Part shown: piece by piece, positions 45,818-55,327 of the stretch
Numbering within the stretch: position 1 is the stretch's first letter
How the letters are laid out: every line of letters begins with the position of its first letter
Program-made: the position numbers and the translations under genes
The notes under the pieces: generated by a model
What the model was told of the DNA's origin: nothing
The model's input: the letters and a program-made list of their open reading frames with translations, nothing else
Databases searched by the model: none
From: Massilia forsythiae
Lineage (GTDB): Bacteria; Pseudomonadota; Gammaproteobacteria; Burkholderiales; Burkholderiaceae_D
Direction: 5' to 3'
Assembly (NCBI RefSeq): GCF_012849555.1
Contig: NZ_CP051685.1
Coordinates: 1,984,001 to 2,048,000, forward strand
Length of the DNA stretch: 64,000 nt

Positions 45818-47191
45818 ATGCAACAGAATACCGACCAAGACAGCGCACGTATCCAGGTCCGCAAGCTGGACTCCAGCGGCGCCGGTTTCCAGCAGCAACT
45901 GAGCACGCTGCTCGCCTTCGAAGCCGAGACCGACGACGCCATCGAATCCGCCGTGGCGACCATCCTGGCCGACGTCAAACGGCGCGGCGACGCCGCCGTG
46001 CTCGAATATACCAACAAGTTCGACCGCATTCCGGGCGGCGCAGCCAGCATGGCGGCGTTCGATATCGGCCAGGACGAATTGCAGCAGGCGCTGGCGGCGT
46101 TGCCGGATGCCCAGCGCGCGGCGCTGCAGGTCGCCGCTGAGCGCATCCGCGTGTTCCACGAACGCCAGAAGCAGGAGCTGAACGGCTTTACGTACACCGA
46201 AGCCGACGGCACCGTGCTGGGCCAGCGCGTGACCCCGCTGGACCGGGTCGGCATCTACGTCCCGGGCGGCAAGGCGGCGTATCCATCGTCGGTGCTGATG
46301 AACGCGATTCCGGCGCAGGTCGCGGGCGTGAAGGAAATCGTGATGGTGGTGCCGACCCCGGATGGGGTCAAGAACCGCATGGTGCTGGCCGCCGCGGCGA
46401 TCGCCGGCGTCACGCGCGTGATCACCATCGGCGGCGCCCAGGCGGTGGGGGCGCTGGCCTACGGCACCGAGACCATCGGCGCGGTGGATAAAATCGTCGG
46501 ACCGGGCAATGCGTACGTCGCGGCCGCCAAGCGCCGTGTGTTCGGCACGGTCGGCATCGACATGATCGCCGGCCCCTCCGAGATCCTGGTGCTGTGCGAT
46601 GGCAGCACCGATCCGGACTGGGTCGCCATGGACCTGTTCTCGCAGGCCGAGCACGACGAGCTGGCGCAAGCCATCCTGCTGTGCCCGGACGCAGAGTACA
46701 TCGCGCGCGTCGAAGCCAGCATCCACAAATTGCTGCCGACCATGCCGCGCCGCGCCACCATCGCCACCTCGATGAGCGACCGCGGCGCATTGGTCAAGGT
46801 GCGCGACATGGACGAGGCTTGCGCCATCGCCAACCACATCGCCGCCGAGCACCTGGAAATCTCGGCCGCCGAACCGCAGCAGTGGGCCGATCAAATCCGC
46901 CATGCCGGCGCGATGTTCCTGGGCCGCTTCTCGTCGGAGTCGCTGGGCGATTACTGCTGCGGCCCCAACCACGTGCTGCCGACCTCGCGCACGGCGCGCT
47001 TCTCGTCGCCGCTGGGCGTGTACGATTTCCAGAAGCGTTCGTCCGTGCTGTTCGTGTCCGAAGCCGGGGCGCAGACGCTGGGCAAGGTGGCGGCCGAACT
47101 GGCCTACGGCGAGGGGCTGCAGGCGCACGCGCGCAGCGCCGAACTGCGGCTGCAGGCCGGCGTCGGCAACGACGACAGCACGCCGTCATGA
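45818..47191 (+). CDS. hisD: histidinol dehydrogenase
   Basis: Zinc enzyme performing the last two oxidations from L-histidinol to L-histidine with NAD. The 457-aa protein has [85 protein letters not shown] with metal-ligand His, and ISAAEPQ...GAMFLG. It has a 20-residue N-terminal extension. The stop overlaps the start of the DNA methyltransferase gene by ATGA, an unusual neighbour for this operon. Confidence 0.98.
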   Translation: MQQNTDQDSARIQVRKLDSSGAGFQQQLSTLLAFEAETDDAIESAVATILADVKRRGDAAVLEYTNKFDRIPGGAASMAAFDIGQDELQQALAALPDAQRAALQVAAERIRVFHERQKQELNGFTYTEADGTVLGQRVTPLDRVGIYVPGGKAAYPSSVLMNAIPAQVAGVKEIVMVVPTPDGVKNRMVLAAAAIAGVTRVITIGGAQAVGALAYGTETIGAVDKIVGPGNAYVAAAKRRVFGTVGIDMIAGPSEILVLCDGSTDPDWVAMDLFSQAEHDELAQAILLCPDAEYIARVEASIHKLLPTMPRRATIATSMSDRGALVKVRDMDEACAIANHIAAEHLEISAAEPQQWADQIRHAGAMFLGRFSSESLGDYCCGPNHVLPTSRTARFSSPLGVYDFQKRSSVLFVSEAGAQTLGKVAAELAYGEGLQAHARSAELRLQAGVGNDDSTPS

Positions 47192-48054
47192 CGGACTGGG
47201 TCGACCAGGTGTTTTGCGAGGATGCGCTGGCCGGCCTGGCGCGCATTCCCGACGGGTCCATCGACCTGATCCTGACCGACCCGCCGTACAACCTCGGCAA
47301 GGACTACGGCAACGACTCCGACCAGCAGAGCGTGGAAGCCTACCTGGCCTGGACCGAAGCCTGGATCGACGCCGCGCTGCCGAAGCTGAAGGCCAACGGC
47401 AGCCTGTACCTGTTCCTGACCTGGCGCTTCGCGCCCGAGATCTTCGTGCTGCTCAAGCGCCGCATGACGATGATGAACGAGATCATCTGGGACCGCCGCG
47501 TGCCCTCGATGGGCGGCAGTACCCGCAGTTTCAGCTCGGTGCACGACACCATCGGCTTTTTCGTGAAGCGCAAGGATTACTATTTCGACCTGGACGCGGT
47601 GCGCATCCCGTACGACGCCGCGACAAAAAAAGCGCGCTCGCGCTCGATCTTCATCGGCGCCAAGTGGCTCGAGGTCGGCTACAACCCGAAGGACTTGTGG
47701 AGCGTGTCGCGCCTGCACCGCGAGCACGCCGAGCGGGTCGATCACCCGACCCAGAAGCCGCTCGAGATCATCGAGCGCATGATCAAGGCTTCGTGCCCGG
47801 CGGGCGGCGTGGTGCTGGACCCGTTCATGGGCAGCGGCACCACCGCCGTGGCCGCGCGCCGCAGCGGCCGCCATTTCACCGGGTTCGAATTGAACGCCGC
47901 CTATTGCGAGATCGCCCGGGCGCGCCTGGCCGCGCCGATCCAGGCGGCACCCAAGAAGCGCCGCGCTGCCGTGCGCGCCACCGCCACGACCGCAACCGCA
48001 ACCGCAACCGCAACCGACACGACCCCCACCGCCGAAGGAGCCAGCGAAGCATGA
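47188..48054 (+). CDS. site-specific DNA methyltransferase (beta class) inside the his operon
   Basis: DNA methyltransferase, 288 aa. Motif IV comes first, [15 protein letters not shown] (residues 28-42), and the AdoMet-binding motif I near the C-terminus, [18 protein letters not shown] (residues 207-223) with HPTQKP before it, so it is beta class (CcrM/YhdJ-like). DPPY favours N6-adenine as product. The target site cannot be read. No restriction gene is adjacent, so it is an orphan. A low-complexity Ala/Thr tail encoded by four CGCAAC hexamers (47991-48014) follows the fold. It overlaps hisD and hisC by 4 nt each, so it is translated as part of the operon. Confidence 0.93.
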   Translation: MTDWVDQVFCEDALAGLARIPDGSIDLILTDPPYNLGKDYGNDSDQQSVEAYLAWTEAWIDAALPKLKANGSLYLFLTWRFAPEIFVLLKRRMTMMNEIIWDRRVPSMGGSTRSFSSVHDTIGFFVKRKDYYFDLDAVRIPYDAATKKARSRSIFIGAKWLEVGYNPKDLWSVSRLHREHAERVDHPTQKPLEIIERMIKASCPAGGVVLDPFMGSGTTAVAARRSGRHFTGFELNAAYCEIARARLAAPIQAAPKKRRAAVRATATTATATATATDTTPTAEGASEA

Positions 48055-49154
48055 ACAGCACGATCGATATCGATAACCTGATCGCCAACACGATCCGCGA
48101 GGACGTGCGCGCCGGCCATATCTATAAAGTGCCGGATGCCAGCGGCTACATGAAGCTGGACGCGATGGAAAACCCGTATGAATTGCCGGATCCGCTGCGG
48201 CGCGAACTGGCGCAGCGCCTGGCCGAGGCGGTGCTGAACCGCTATCCGGTGGCGTCCTACGCCACCCTGAAGCAGAAGCTGCGCGCCAAGCTGGGCGTGC
48301 CGGCCGGCTACGACGTCATCCTCGGCAACGGCTCGGACGAGATCATCTCGATCGTCTGCACCGCGGCCGCCCGGCAAGACAAACGCTCGGTGGTGCTGGC
48401 CCCGGTGCCCGCCTTCGTGATGTTCCAGCGCTCGGCGCAGTTCGCCGGCATGGACTTCGTCGGCGTACCCCTGAAAGCCGATTTTTCCCTGGACCGCGCC
48501 GCCATGCTGGCCGCGATCGCCGAGCACAAGCCCTCCGTTGTGTTCCTGGCCTATCCGAACAACCCGACCGGCAATTTGTTCGACGCGGACGACATGGTCG
48601 CGGTGATCGAGGCGCTCGGGGAACACGGCATCGCCGTGGTCGACGAAGCGTACCAGCCGTTCGCCCGCACCAGTTTCATGGAGCGCCTGCCGCAGTACCC
48701 GAACATGGTGGTGATGCGCACGCTCTCGAAGCTCGGCCTGGCCGGCATCCGCCTGGGCTACCTGGCCGCGGCGCCGCTGCTCCTGGAACAGTTCGACAAG
48801 GTGCGCCCGCCCTACAACATCAACGTGCTGACCCAGGTGGCGGCTGAGTTCGCGCTCGACCACGTGGATGTCTTGAACGCGCAGGCCGCCAGCCTGAACG
48901 CGGCGCGCGCCGAGCTGGACGCGGCGCTGCGCGCGCTGCCCGGCATCGAGGTGTTCCCCTCCAGCGCGAATTTCATTACCGTCCGCGTGCCCGATGCCGA
49001 GCGCACCTGCGCTACACTGTTCGCCGAAAAGGTCTTGATCAAGAATTTGAGTAAAATGCATGAATTGCTGGCCAATTGCATCCGTGTGACGGTCAGCACC
49101 CCGGAAGAGAATGCCGTCTTCCTGAACGCCCTGAAGGCTTCGCTCGACGCATGA
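48051..49154 (+). CDS. hisC: histidinol-phosphate aminotransferase
   Basis: PLP-dependent aminotransferase converting imidazole-acetol phosphate to histidinol phosphate. The 367-aa product has [15 protein letters not shown] at the N-terminus, [29 protein letters not shown], the PLP Lys227 in [15 protein letters not shown] and a C-terminal [20 protein letters not shown] lies before the ATG at 48051, which overlaps the methyltransferase stop by ATGA. hisB follows after 49 bp. Confidence 0.97.
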   Translation: MNSTIDIDNLIANTIREDVRAGHIYKVPDASGYMKLDAMENPYELPDPLRRELAQRLAEAVLNRYPVASYATLKQKLRAKLGVPAGYDVILGNGSDEIISIVCTAAARQDKRSVVLAPVPAFVMFQRSAQFAGMDFVGVPLKADFSLDRAAMLAAIAEHKPSVVFLAYPNNPTGNLFDADDMVAVIEALGEHGIAVVDEAYQPFARTSFMERLPQYPNMVVMRTLSKLGLAGIRLGYLAAAPLLLEQFDKVRPPYNINVLTQVAAEFALDHVDVLNAQAASLNAARAELDAALRALPGIEVFPSSANFITVRVPDAERTCATLFAEKVLIKNLSKMHELLANCIRVTVSTPEENAVFLNALKASLDA

Positions 49155-49203
49155 TCCAGCAAGCCGCCGCCCCCAGAACGCCCGCAATCACGAGCACCCC
49201 GTA

Positions 49204-49794
49204 ATGACCCGTACCGCAGACATCACGCGCAACACCAGCGAGACGCAGATCCGCGTCGCGCTCAACCTCGACGGCACCGGCCGCCAGAAACTGAATACCG
49301 GCGTGCCCTTCCTCGACCACATGCTCGACCAGATCGCGCGCCACGGCCTGATCGACCTGGAAATCGAGGCGGTCGGCGACCTGCACATCGACGCCCACCA
49401 CACGGTCGAGGACACCGGCATCACGCTCGGCATGGCGGTGGCCAAGGCCATCGGCGACCGCAAGGGCATCCGCCGCTACGGCCATGCCTACGTGCCGCTG
49501 GACGAAGCGCTGTCGCGCGTGGTGATCGACTTTTCCGGCCGTCCCGGCCTGGAAATGCATGTGCCGTTTACGCGCGCCACCATCGGGACGTTCGACGTCG
49601 ACTTGACCATCGAGTTCTTCCGCGGCTTCGTCAACCACGCCGGCGTGACCCTGCACATCGACAACCTGCGCGGCGTGAACGCGCACCACCAGTGCGAGAC
49701 CGTGTTCAAGGCCTTCGGCCGTGCGTTGCGCATGGCGAGCGAGCTGGACGAGCGCTCGCTCGGCACCATTCCATCGACCAAGGGCAGCCTGTAA
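49204..49794 (+). CDS. hisB: imidazoleglycerol-phosphate dehydratase
   Basis: Monofunctional dehydratase, 196 aa, without the phosphatase domain fused in enterobacteria. Manganese-binding motifs are [49 protein letters not shown] and [17 protein letters not shown]. The histidinol-phosphate phosphatase must be encoded elsewhere. hisH follows after 13 bp. Confidence 0.98.
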   Translation: MTRTADITRNTSETQIRVALNLDGTGRQKLNTGVPFLDHMLDQIARHGLIDLEIEAVGDLHIDAHHTVEDTGITLGMAVAKAIGDRKGIRRYGHAYVPLDEALSRVVIDFSGRPGLEMHVPFTRATIGTFDVDLTIEFFRGFVNHAGVTLHIDNLRGVNAHHQCETVFKAFGRALRMASELDERSLGTIPSTKGSL

Positions 49795-49807
49795 GGCACG
49801 CATCGAC

Positions 49808-50449
49808 ATGACCAACAAGATCGTAGTGGTCGACGGCCTGGGCAACCTGCGCTCGGTGGCGCAGGCGCTGCGTACCGCCGCGCCCGAAGCCGAGATCGTG
49901 ATTTCCAATGCGGCGGCCGACATCGACAGCGCCGACCGCATCGTGCTGCCGGGGCAGGGCGCCATGCGCGACTGCATGACCAGCCTGCGCGAATCCGGCG
50001 CCGAGGAAGCGCTGCTGCGCGCGGCGCGCACGCGGCCGGTGATGGGCGTGTGCGTGGGCGAACAGATGCTGTTCGACGCCAGCGAGGAAAACGAGGGCAC
50101 GCCCGGCCTGGGCCTGTTGCCGGGCAAGGTGGTGCGCTTCCGGCTCGACGGCAAGCTGCAGGCCGACGGCTCGCGCTTCAAGGTGCCGCAGATGGGCTGG
50201 AACCGCGTGCGCCAGGTGCGCGCGCACCCGCTATGGGACGGCGTCGAGGACGGCGCCTGGTTCTACTTCGTGCACAGCTATTACGCGGCGCCGGAACTGG
50301 CGTCGGACACCATCGGCGAAGCCGACTACGGCGCCCCGTACTGCTGCGCCGTGGCGCGTGACAACATCGTCGCCACCCAGTTCCACCCCGAAAAGAGCGC
50401 CGCCGCCGGGCTGCGCCTGTACCGCAATTTCGTCCACTGGAATCCCTGA
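49808..50449 (+). CDS. hisH: imidazole glycerol phosphate synthase, glutaminase subunit
   Basis: Type I glutaminase that feeds ammonia to HisF. The 213-aa sequence has Cys82 in [12 protein letters not shown], an oxyanion-strand [12 protein letters not shown], and the His193/Glu195 pair in ATQFHPEKS. The N-terminal strand reads [16 protein letters not shown], one residue shorter than the usual VVDYGMGNLRSV, with the Tyr missing; this end is away from the catalytic triad. hisA starts 61 bp downstream. Confidence 0.97.
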   Translation: MTNKIVVVDGLGNLRSVAQALRTAAPEAEIVISNAAADIDSADRIVLPGQGAMRDCMTSLRESGAEEALLRAARTRPVMGVCVGEQMLFDASEENEGTPGLGLLPGKVVRFRLDGKLQADGSRFKVPQMGWNRVRQVRAHPLWDGVEDGAWFYFVHSYYAAPELASDTIGEADYGAPYCCAVARDNIVATQFHPEKSAAAGLRLYRNFVHWNP

Positions 50450-50510
50450 GCGCGCATCGACCTCCGAAGCGCGTTCGCTTTACTTCACTGACCCCTTACC
50501 GACTACGACC

Positions 50511-51287
50511 ATGCTGCTGATCCCCGCCATCGACCTGAAAGACGGTCACTGCGTTCGCCTGAAACAGGGCGATATGGACCTTGCCACCGTGTTCTCCGAA
50601 GATCCCGCCGAGATGGCGCTGCACTGGCTCAAGAAGGGCGCGCGCCGCTTGCACCTGGTCGACCTGAACGGCGCCTTCGCCGGCAAGCCGAAGAACGAGG
50701 ACGCCATCAAGTCGATCCTGCAAGTGGTGCAGGACTATGCCGACGACAACGGCCTGGACGAGATCCCGGTGCAGCTCGGCGGCGGCATCCGCGACCTCGA
50801 CACCATCGAGCGCTACCTGGACGACGGCATCTCGTACATCATCGTCGGCACCGCCGCCGTCAAGAACCCGGGCTTCCTGCACGACGCCTGCGGCGCCTTC
50901 CCCGGCTCGATCATCGTCGGCCTGGACGCCAAGGACGGCAAGGTCGCCACCGACGGCTGGAGCAAGATGTCCGGCCACGAAGTGATCGACCTGGCCAAGA
51001 AGTTCGAGGGCTATGGCGTGGAATCGATCGTCTACACCGACATCGGCCGCGACGGCATGATGGCCGGCGTGAACATCGAGGCCACCGTGCGCCTGGCGCA
51101 GGCGGTGCGCATCCCGATCATCGCCTCCGGCGGCCTGCACGACGTGCGCGACGTGGAAGCGCTGTGCGCGGTGCAGGACGAAGGCATCGAAGGCGTGATC
51201 TGCGGCCGCTCGATTTACGAAGGCACGCTCGACCTGGCCAGCGCGCAGGAACGCGCCGATCAGTTGACCGAGGGTGCGCAGGCCTGA
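50511..51287 (+). CDS. hisA: phosphoribosylformimino-AICAR ribotide isomerase
   Basis: TIM-barrel isomerase of the histidine pathway (ProFAR to PRFAR), 258 aa. The catalytic Asp residues lie in [19 protein letters not shown] and [17 protein letters not shown]. Phosphate-binding loops are [26 protein letters not shown] and [16 protein letters not shown]. The ATG at 50511 matches the family start [10 protein letters not shown]; the frame is open further upstream, inside hisH. Confidence 0.98.
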   Translation: MLLIPAIDLKDGHCVRLKQGDMDLATVFSEDPAEMALHWLKKGARRLHLVDLNGAFAGKPKNEDAIKSILQVVQDYADDNGLDEIPVQLGGGIRDLDTIERYLDDGISYIIVGTAAVKNPGFLHDACGAFPGSIIVGLDAKDGKVATDGWSKMSGHEVIDLAKKFEGYGVESIVYTDIGRDGMMAGVNIEATVRLAQAVRIPIIASGGLHDVRDVEALCAVQDEGIEGVICGRSIYEGTLDLASAQERADQLTEGAQA

Positions 51288-51331
51288 ACGACAACAGCGC
51301 GGTGCGTGGCGCTGAACGGCCGCGCACCCGC

Positions 51332-51434
51332 CGTCGTCCCCGCGCAGGCGGGGACCCATACATAGCCTGCAACATGGCTTGAGCTGACGATACTGCGAAC
51401 TCAGCATGGGTCCCCGCCTTCGCGGGGACGACGG
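51332..51434. repeat. REP inverted pair, locus 4 (hisA-hisF)
   Basis: CGTC-GTCCCCGC-gcag-GCGGGGAC-CCATAC at 51332-51361 and, inverted, CATGG-GTCCCCGC-cttc-GCGGGGAC-GACG at 51406-51433. Both 8-bp stems are perfect. It sits inside the his operon, so it is transcribed with it. Confidence 0.88.
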
Positions 51435-51458
51435 TTTTGAAGCCAACACTGAGATTCT

Positions 51459-52220
51459 ATGCTCGCAAAACGCATCATCCCCTGTCTCGACGTCACCGGC
51501 GGCCGCGTGGTCAAGGGCGTCAATTTCACCGAGCTGCGCGACGCCGGCGACCCGGTCGAGATCGCCCGCCGCTACGACGGCCAGGGTGCCGACGAGATCA
51601 CCTTCCTCGACATCACGGCGTCGTCCGACGGGCGCGACCTGATCCTGCCGATCATCGAGGCGGTCGCCTCGACCGTGTTCATTCCCCTAACCGTGGGCGG
51701 CGGCGTGCGCAAGGTCGAGGACGTACGGCGCCTGCTGAACGCCGGCGCGGATAAAGTCAGCATGAACACCTCGGCGGTGACCAATCCGCAGCTGGTGCGC
51801 GACGCCTCGCACAAGCACGGCTCGCAATGCATCGTGGTGGCGATCGACGCCAAGCAGGTCGCGCCCGGCAAGTGGGAAGTGTTCACCCATGGCGGGCGCA
51901 ACCCGACCGGCCTCGACGCCGTGGAGTGGGCGCGCCGCATGGAAAGCCTGGGCGCCGGCGAGCTGCTGTTGACCAGCATGGACCGCGACGGCACCAAGTC
52001 CGGCTTCGACCTGGGCCTGACGCGCGCCGTCTCCGACGCGGTCGGCATCCCGGTGATCGCCTCCGGCGGGGTCGGCGGCTTGAACGACCTGGCCGACGGC
52101 ATCCTGCAAGGCCACGCCGACGCGGTGCTGGCCGCCAGCATTTTCCACTACGGGCAGCACACGGTCGGCGAAGCCAAGCGCTTCATGCTCGACCGCGGCA
52201 TCCCGATGCGCCTGGACTGA
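51459..52220 (+). CDS. hisF: imidazole glycerol phosphate synthase, cyclase subunit
   Basis: TIM-barrel cyclase that combines PRFAR with ammonia from HisH, giving imidazole glycerol phosphate and AICAR. The 253-aa protein has [22 protein letters not shown] with Asp11, [34 protein letters not shown] (second catalytic Asp), [16 protein letters not shown] and [14 protein letters not shown] weak ribosome site precedes the ATG at 51459. hisI starts 3 bp later. Confidence 0.98.
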   Translation: MLAKRIIPCLDVTGGRVVKGVNFTELRDAGDPVEIARRYDGQGADEITFLDITASSDGRDLILPIIEAVASTVFIPLTVGGGVRKVEDVRRLLNAGADKVSMNTSAVTNPQLVRDASHKHGSQCIVVAIDAKQVAPGKWEVFTHGGRNPTGLDAVEWARRMESLGAGELLLTSMDRDGTKSGFDLGLTRAVSDAVGIPVIASGGVGGLNDLADGILQGHADAVLAASIFHYGQHTVGEAKRFMLDRGIPMRLD

Positions 52221-52223
52221 CAC

Positions 52224-52670
52224 ATGGCTACCCCGACGACGACCCCCTCGATTCCCGCCCAGCCCTGGCTCAAGAAAGTCAAATGGGACGAGAACGGCCT
52301 GGTGCCGGTGATCGCCCAGGAAGCCGCCAGCGGCGACATCCTGATGTTTGCCTGGATGAACCGTGAAGCGCTGGCCAAGACCGTGGAGCTGGGCCAGGCC
52401 GTGTACTGGAGCCGCTCGCGCAAGAAGCTGTGGCACAAGGGAGAAGAGTCCGGCCACGTGCAGACCGTGCTGGAAATCCGCCTCGACTGCGACGAGGATG
52501 TGGTCTTGCTGAAGGTCGAGCAGGCCGGCGGCATCGCCTGCCATACCGGGCGCCACTCGTGCTTCTTCCAGAAGTTCGACAACGGCGACTGGAACAGCGT
52601 CGAGCCGGTGCTGCAAGACCCGGACACCATCTATACCAATCCCAAGAAGGGCCGCGCCAAGCCGGCCTGA
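52224..52670 (+). CDS. hisI: phosphoribosyl-AMP cyclohydrolase
   Basis: Third-step zinc enzyme of histidine synthesis, 148 aa, a stand-alone protein not fused to HisE. Core text: [50 protein letters not shown] with substrate and metal contacts, [30 protein letters not shown]. It follows hisF by 3 bp, and hisE begins 25 bp after it. Confidence 0.97.
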   Translation: MATPTTTPSIPAQPWLKKVKWDENGLVPVIAQEAASGDILMFAWMNREALAKTVELGQAVYWSRSRKKLWHKGEESGHVQTVLEIRLDCDEDVVLLKVEQAGGIACHTGRHSCFFQKFDNGDWNSVEPVLQDPDTIYTNPKKGRAKPA

Positions 52671-52695
52671 CCCGTAACCGAAAGCGTCATCTACC

Positions 52696-53037
52696 ATGAG
52701 CAACTCCCTCGAACGCCTGGCGGCGGTCATCGAATCGCGCAAGCCGGAACACGGCGGCGACCCGGAAACATCGTACGTGGCGCGCCTGTTCGCCAAGGGC
52801 GACGATGCGATCCTGAAAAAGATCGGCGAGGAAGCGGTCGAGACCGTGATGGCGGCCAAGGACGTGCGCGCCGGCGCCGATCCGTCGAAGCTGCTGTACG
52901 AGACCGCCGACCTGTGGTTCCATTCGATGGTGCTGCTGGCGCGTTTCGATCTGACCCCGCAGCAGGTGATCGACGAGCTGGCGCGGCGCGAAGGCGTGTC
53001 CGGCATCGAGGAAAAGGCGGCGCGGCCGCAGGAATGA
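52696..53037 (+). CDS. hisE: phosphoribosyl-ATP pyrophosphatase
   Basis: MazG-like all-helical enzyme that removes pyrophosphate from PR-ATP, 113 aa. The metal-binding EExxE pattern is in [16 protein letters not shown], followed by [33 protein letters not shown]. It is the last his gene; hinT follows after 69 bp on the same strand. Confidence 0.97.
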   Translation: MSNSLERLAAVIESRKPEHGGDPETSYVARLFAKGDDAILKKIGEEAVETVMAAKDVRAGADPSKLLYETADLWFHSMVLLARFDLTPQQVIDELARREGVSGIEEKAARPQE

Positions 53038-53106
53038 AAGCCGGACGCCGACCCGGCCGGTCTTGACGGCGCGTCCGTGCGCCACCATCTACCCTTTGGA
53101 GAGAAC

Positions 53107-53481
53107 ATGTACAACTGCACCTTTTGCAAGATCATCGCCAAGCAGATCCCGGCCGACGTCGTCTACGAGGACGACCAGCTGCTCGCCTTCAAGGACATCA
53201 ATCCGGCGGCGCCGGTGCACCTGCTGGTGATTCCCAAGCAGCACCTGGAAACCCTGTCGGATTGCACCGGCGAGCATGCCGAACTGCTGGGCAAGATGCT
53301 GGCGCTGGCGCCGCAACTGGCGACCGAGCAGGGCATCGCCGTCAAGACCGCGCCGGATGGCCAGCACAGCGGGGGCTTCAAGACCCTGATCAACAGCGGT
53401 CCGGACGGCGGGCAGGAGGTGTACCACCTGCACCTGCACGTGTACGGCGGTGCGCGCCCTTGGCGCGGCTTGGGTACCTGA
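53107..53481 (+). CDS. hinT: HIT family purine phosphoramidase HinT
   Basis: Nucleotide phosphoramidase, 124 aa, hydrolysing AMP-N bonds. It has CTFCKIIAKQIPADVVYEDDQLLAFKDI at the N-terminus and the histidine triad YHLHLHVYGG near the C-terminus, with PVHLLVIPK before. GGAGAG precedes the ATG at 53107, which gives the family start. It follows hisE directly, as in many betaproteobacteria. Confidence 0.96.
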   Translation: MYNCTFCKIIAKQIPADVVYEDDQLLAFKDINPAAPVHLLVIPKQHLETLSDCTGEHAELLGKMLALAPQLATEQGIAVKTAPDGQHSGGFKTLINSGPDGGQEVYHLHLHVYGGARPWRGLGT

Positions 53482-53494
53482 TCCTGGTTTGTAT

Positions 53495-53611
53495 GAGCGC
53501 CTAAGAAAAGCCTCAGGGCAAGGGGCGCGGCCCACCGACGCATCGTCGAAGACAGTACGCTAGTACGGCGAGACGAATGCAACGCAGCCATGAGGGTTTT
53601 ATTAGGCGCTC
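53495..53611. mobile_element. MITE-like 117-bp element between hinT and tatA
   Basis: Terminal inverted repeats of 25 bp match at 22 positions: GAGCGCCTAAGAAAAGCC... at 53495-53519 and its inverted partner at 53587-53611. TAT flanks both ends and could be a 3-bp target duplication. The interior is non-coding and itself has pairable words (GCATCGTC / GACGAATGC, GTACGCTAGTAC). The whole can fold into one long hairpin. No transposase is inside; a copy elsewhere in the genome would prove mobility. Confidence 0.6.
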
Positions 53612-53701
53612 TATTAGGAAAGAAGCGTTCCAGCCCGGCATGGCGTATACTGCGCACGGGCTTCACGCACATATCGGGCACCGGCCCGGCAAGGAGAAAA
53701 C

Positions 53702-53953
53702 ATGGGTTCGCTGAGTATTTGGCACTGGCTGATCGTGCTGGTCGTGGTGGTGGTGGTGTTTGGCACGAGCAAGCTGAGGAATGCTGGCTCGGACCTGGGC
53801 AAGGCCGTCAAGGGTTTCAAGGATGGCGTCAAGGGCGACGACGAGCGCGTGGTCACGCCGACGACGACCACGTCGGTGCCGCCGGTGCCGCCGCAGCAGG
53901 TGGTCGACAAGGGCACCATCGATGTCGAGACGCGCGAGAAGAACCGCTTCTGA
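53702..53953 (+). CDS. tatA: Sec-independent translocase subunit TatA
   Basis: Pore-forming subunit of the twin-arginine export system, 83 aa. One N-terminal membrane helix ([18 protein letters not shown]) leads into the [23 protein letters not shown] amphipathic helix, the family hallmark, and a polar tail. AAGGAG precedes the ATG at 53702. First gene of tatABC. The Tat-type signal on the S66 peptidase at 4981-6054 is a possible client. Confidence 0.97.
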   Translation: MGSLSIWHWLIVLVVVVVVFGTSKLRNAGSDLGKAVKGFKDGVKGDDERVVTPTTTTSVPPVPPQQVVDKGTIDVETREKNRF

Positions 53954-53976
53954 GCTGACCACAGGCTGACGCTTCC

Positions 53977-54498
53977 ATGATCGATCTCGGTCTTACCAAG
54001 CTCGCCGTGATCGGCGCAGTGGCGCTGGTCGTCATCGGCCCCGAAAAACTGCCGAAGGTGGCGCGCATGGCCGGCACCCTGTACGGCCGTGCCCAGCGCT
54101 ACCTGCACGAGGTCAAGTCGGAGGTCTCGCGCGAGATCGAGCTGGAAGAGCTGCGCAACATCCACAAGGAGGCGCAGGCGGCCGCGCAGGGCTTCAAGTC
54201 CAGCGTCGACGGCTTCAAGACGGACGTCGAGGGGACCGTGTCCTCGCACATGGACGAAGTCGAGTCTGCCTGGCGCGGCGATACCCCGGCAACGGAGCCG
54301 GCGCCGGCGCTGGAACCGCTCACCCACGACGACATCGAACGCAAGGCGCGCGAGTTCCGGCGCAAGAAGCTGGTGCGCACCTCGAGCGTGCCGGCCTGGT
54401 ACAAGAACCGGCAAGGGGCGCGCCAGCACGTGTTGTCCGGCGCTGCGCGCGTGCGCAAATTCCGTCCCGGCGTCAAATCGGGCGCCTCGTTTTTCTAG
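53977..54498 (+). CDS. tatB: Sec-independent translocase subunit TatB
   Basis: Receptor-complex subunit of the Tat system, 173 aa. It has the N-terminal helix MIDLGLTKLAVIGAVALVVIGPEKLPKVARMAG, with the conserved Gly-Pro and Pro-Lys, then a long charged helix (YLHEVKSEVSREIELEELRNIHKEAQAAA). The second half is variable and basic. It starts 23 bp after tatA and ends 31 bp before tatC. Confidence 0.95.
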   Translation: MIDLGLTKLAVIGAVALVVIGPEKLPKVARMAGTLYGRAQRYLHEVKSEVSREIELEELRNIHKEAQAAAQGFKSSVDGFKTDVEGTVSSHMDEVESAWRGDTPATEPAPALEPLTHDDIERKAREFRRKKLVRTSSVPAWYKNRQGARQHVLSGAARVRKFRPGVKSGASFF

Positions 54499-54529
54499 GC
54501 GCAGGCCTGGATCCAACCTCCCTCTCTAG

Positions 54530-55285
54530 ATGACTCAAGAAGCCGCGGGCGAAGAAACCTTTATTTCCCACCTGGTCGAGTTGCGCGACCGCCTGGTCAA
54601 GGCATCGATCGGCGTCGCTATCGCCTGCGGACTGCTGTTGCTGTGGCCCGGCCCGGCGCAGGTGTACGACTTCCTGGCCGCGCCGATGCTGGCCTCGCTG
54701 CCGCCCGGCGCCAAGATGATCGCCACCGGCGTCGCCGCGCCCTTCCTGGTGCCGATGAAGGTGACCCTGGTGCTGGCGCTGATCATCGCGCTGCCCTGGG
54801 TGTTCTACCAGGTCTGGGCCTTCATCGCGCCCGGCCTGTATGCGCACGAAAAGCGCCTGGTGCTGCCGCTGGTGATTTCCTCGTCCCTGCTGTTCATCGC
54901 CGGCGTGGCGTTCTGCTATTTCTTTGTGTTCGGACGCGTATTCCACTTCATTGCCGCGTTCGCGCCGAATTCGATCGCGGTGATGCCGGACATCGAGAAC
55001 TACCTCGATTTCGTGATGTCGATGTGCCTGGCCTTCGGCGCCACCTTCGAGGTGCCGGTGATCGTCGTCATTCTGGTGCGCATGGGTTTCGTCACCGTGG
55101 AAAAGCTGCGCTCGATCCGCCCGTACGCAGTGGTCGGCGCCTTCGTCATCGCCGCCGTCGTCACCCCGCCGGACGTGGTCAGCCAGCTGGCGCTGGCCGT
55201 GCCGATGTGCCTGCTGTTCGAACTCGGCCTGCTGCTGGCGCCGGTGTTCGTGCGCGTGACCCAGGCGCCCGAAGAACATGCGTGA
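54530..55285 (+). CDS. tatC: Sec-independent translocase subunit TatC
   Basis: Six-helix membrane protein that recognises the twin-arginine signal, 251 aa. ETFISHLVELRDRLVKASIGVAIACG is the conserved N-terminus. MKVTLVLALIIALPWVFYQVWAFIAPGLYAHEKR and AFGATFEVPVIVVILVRMGFV follow, and VVGAFVIAAVVTPPDVVSQLALAVPMCLLFELGLLL is the C-terminal part. It ends 42 bp from the convergent depolymerase gene. Confidence 0.97.
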   Translation: MTQEAAGEETFISHLVELRDRLVKASIGVAIACGLLLLWPGPAQVYDFLAAPMLASLPPGAKMIATGVAAPFLVPMKVTLVLALIIALPWVFYQVWAFIAPGLYAHEKRLVLPLVISSSLLFIAGVAFCYFFVFGRVFHFIAAFAPNSIAVMPDIENYLDFVMSMCLAFGATFEVPVIVVILVRMGFVTVEKLRSIRPYAVVGAFVIAAVVTPPDVVSQLALAVPMCLLFELGLLLAPVFVRVTQAPEEHA

Positions 55286-55327
55286 AGCGGCGCCCGGCCG
55301 CCTTCACAGACAGATTCACGCACGGAT

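Noticed and set aside
46594..48054. A longer frame fusing hisD-antiframe sequence to the DNA methyltransferase
   Set aside because: The conserved methyltransferase fold begins at the ATG at 47188; the upstream part is an out-of-frame translation of hisD.
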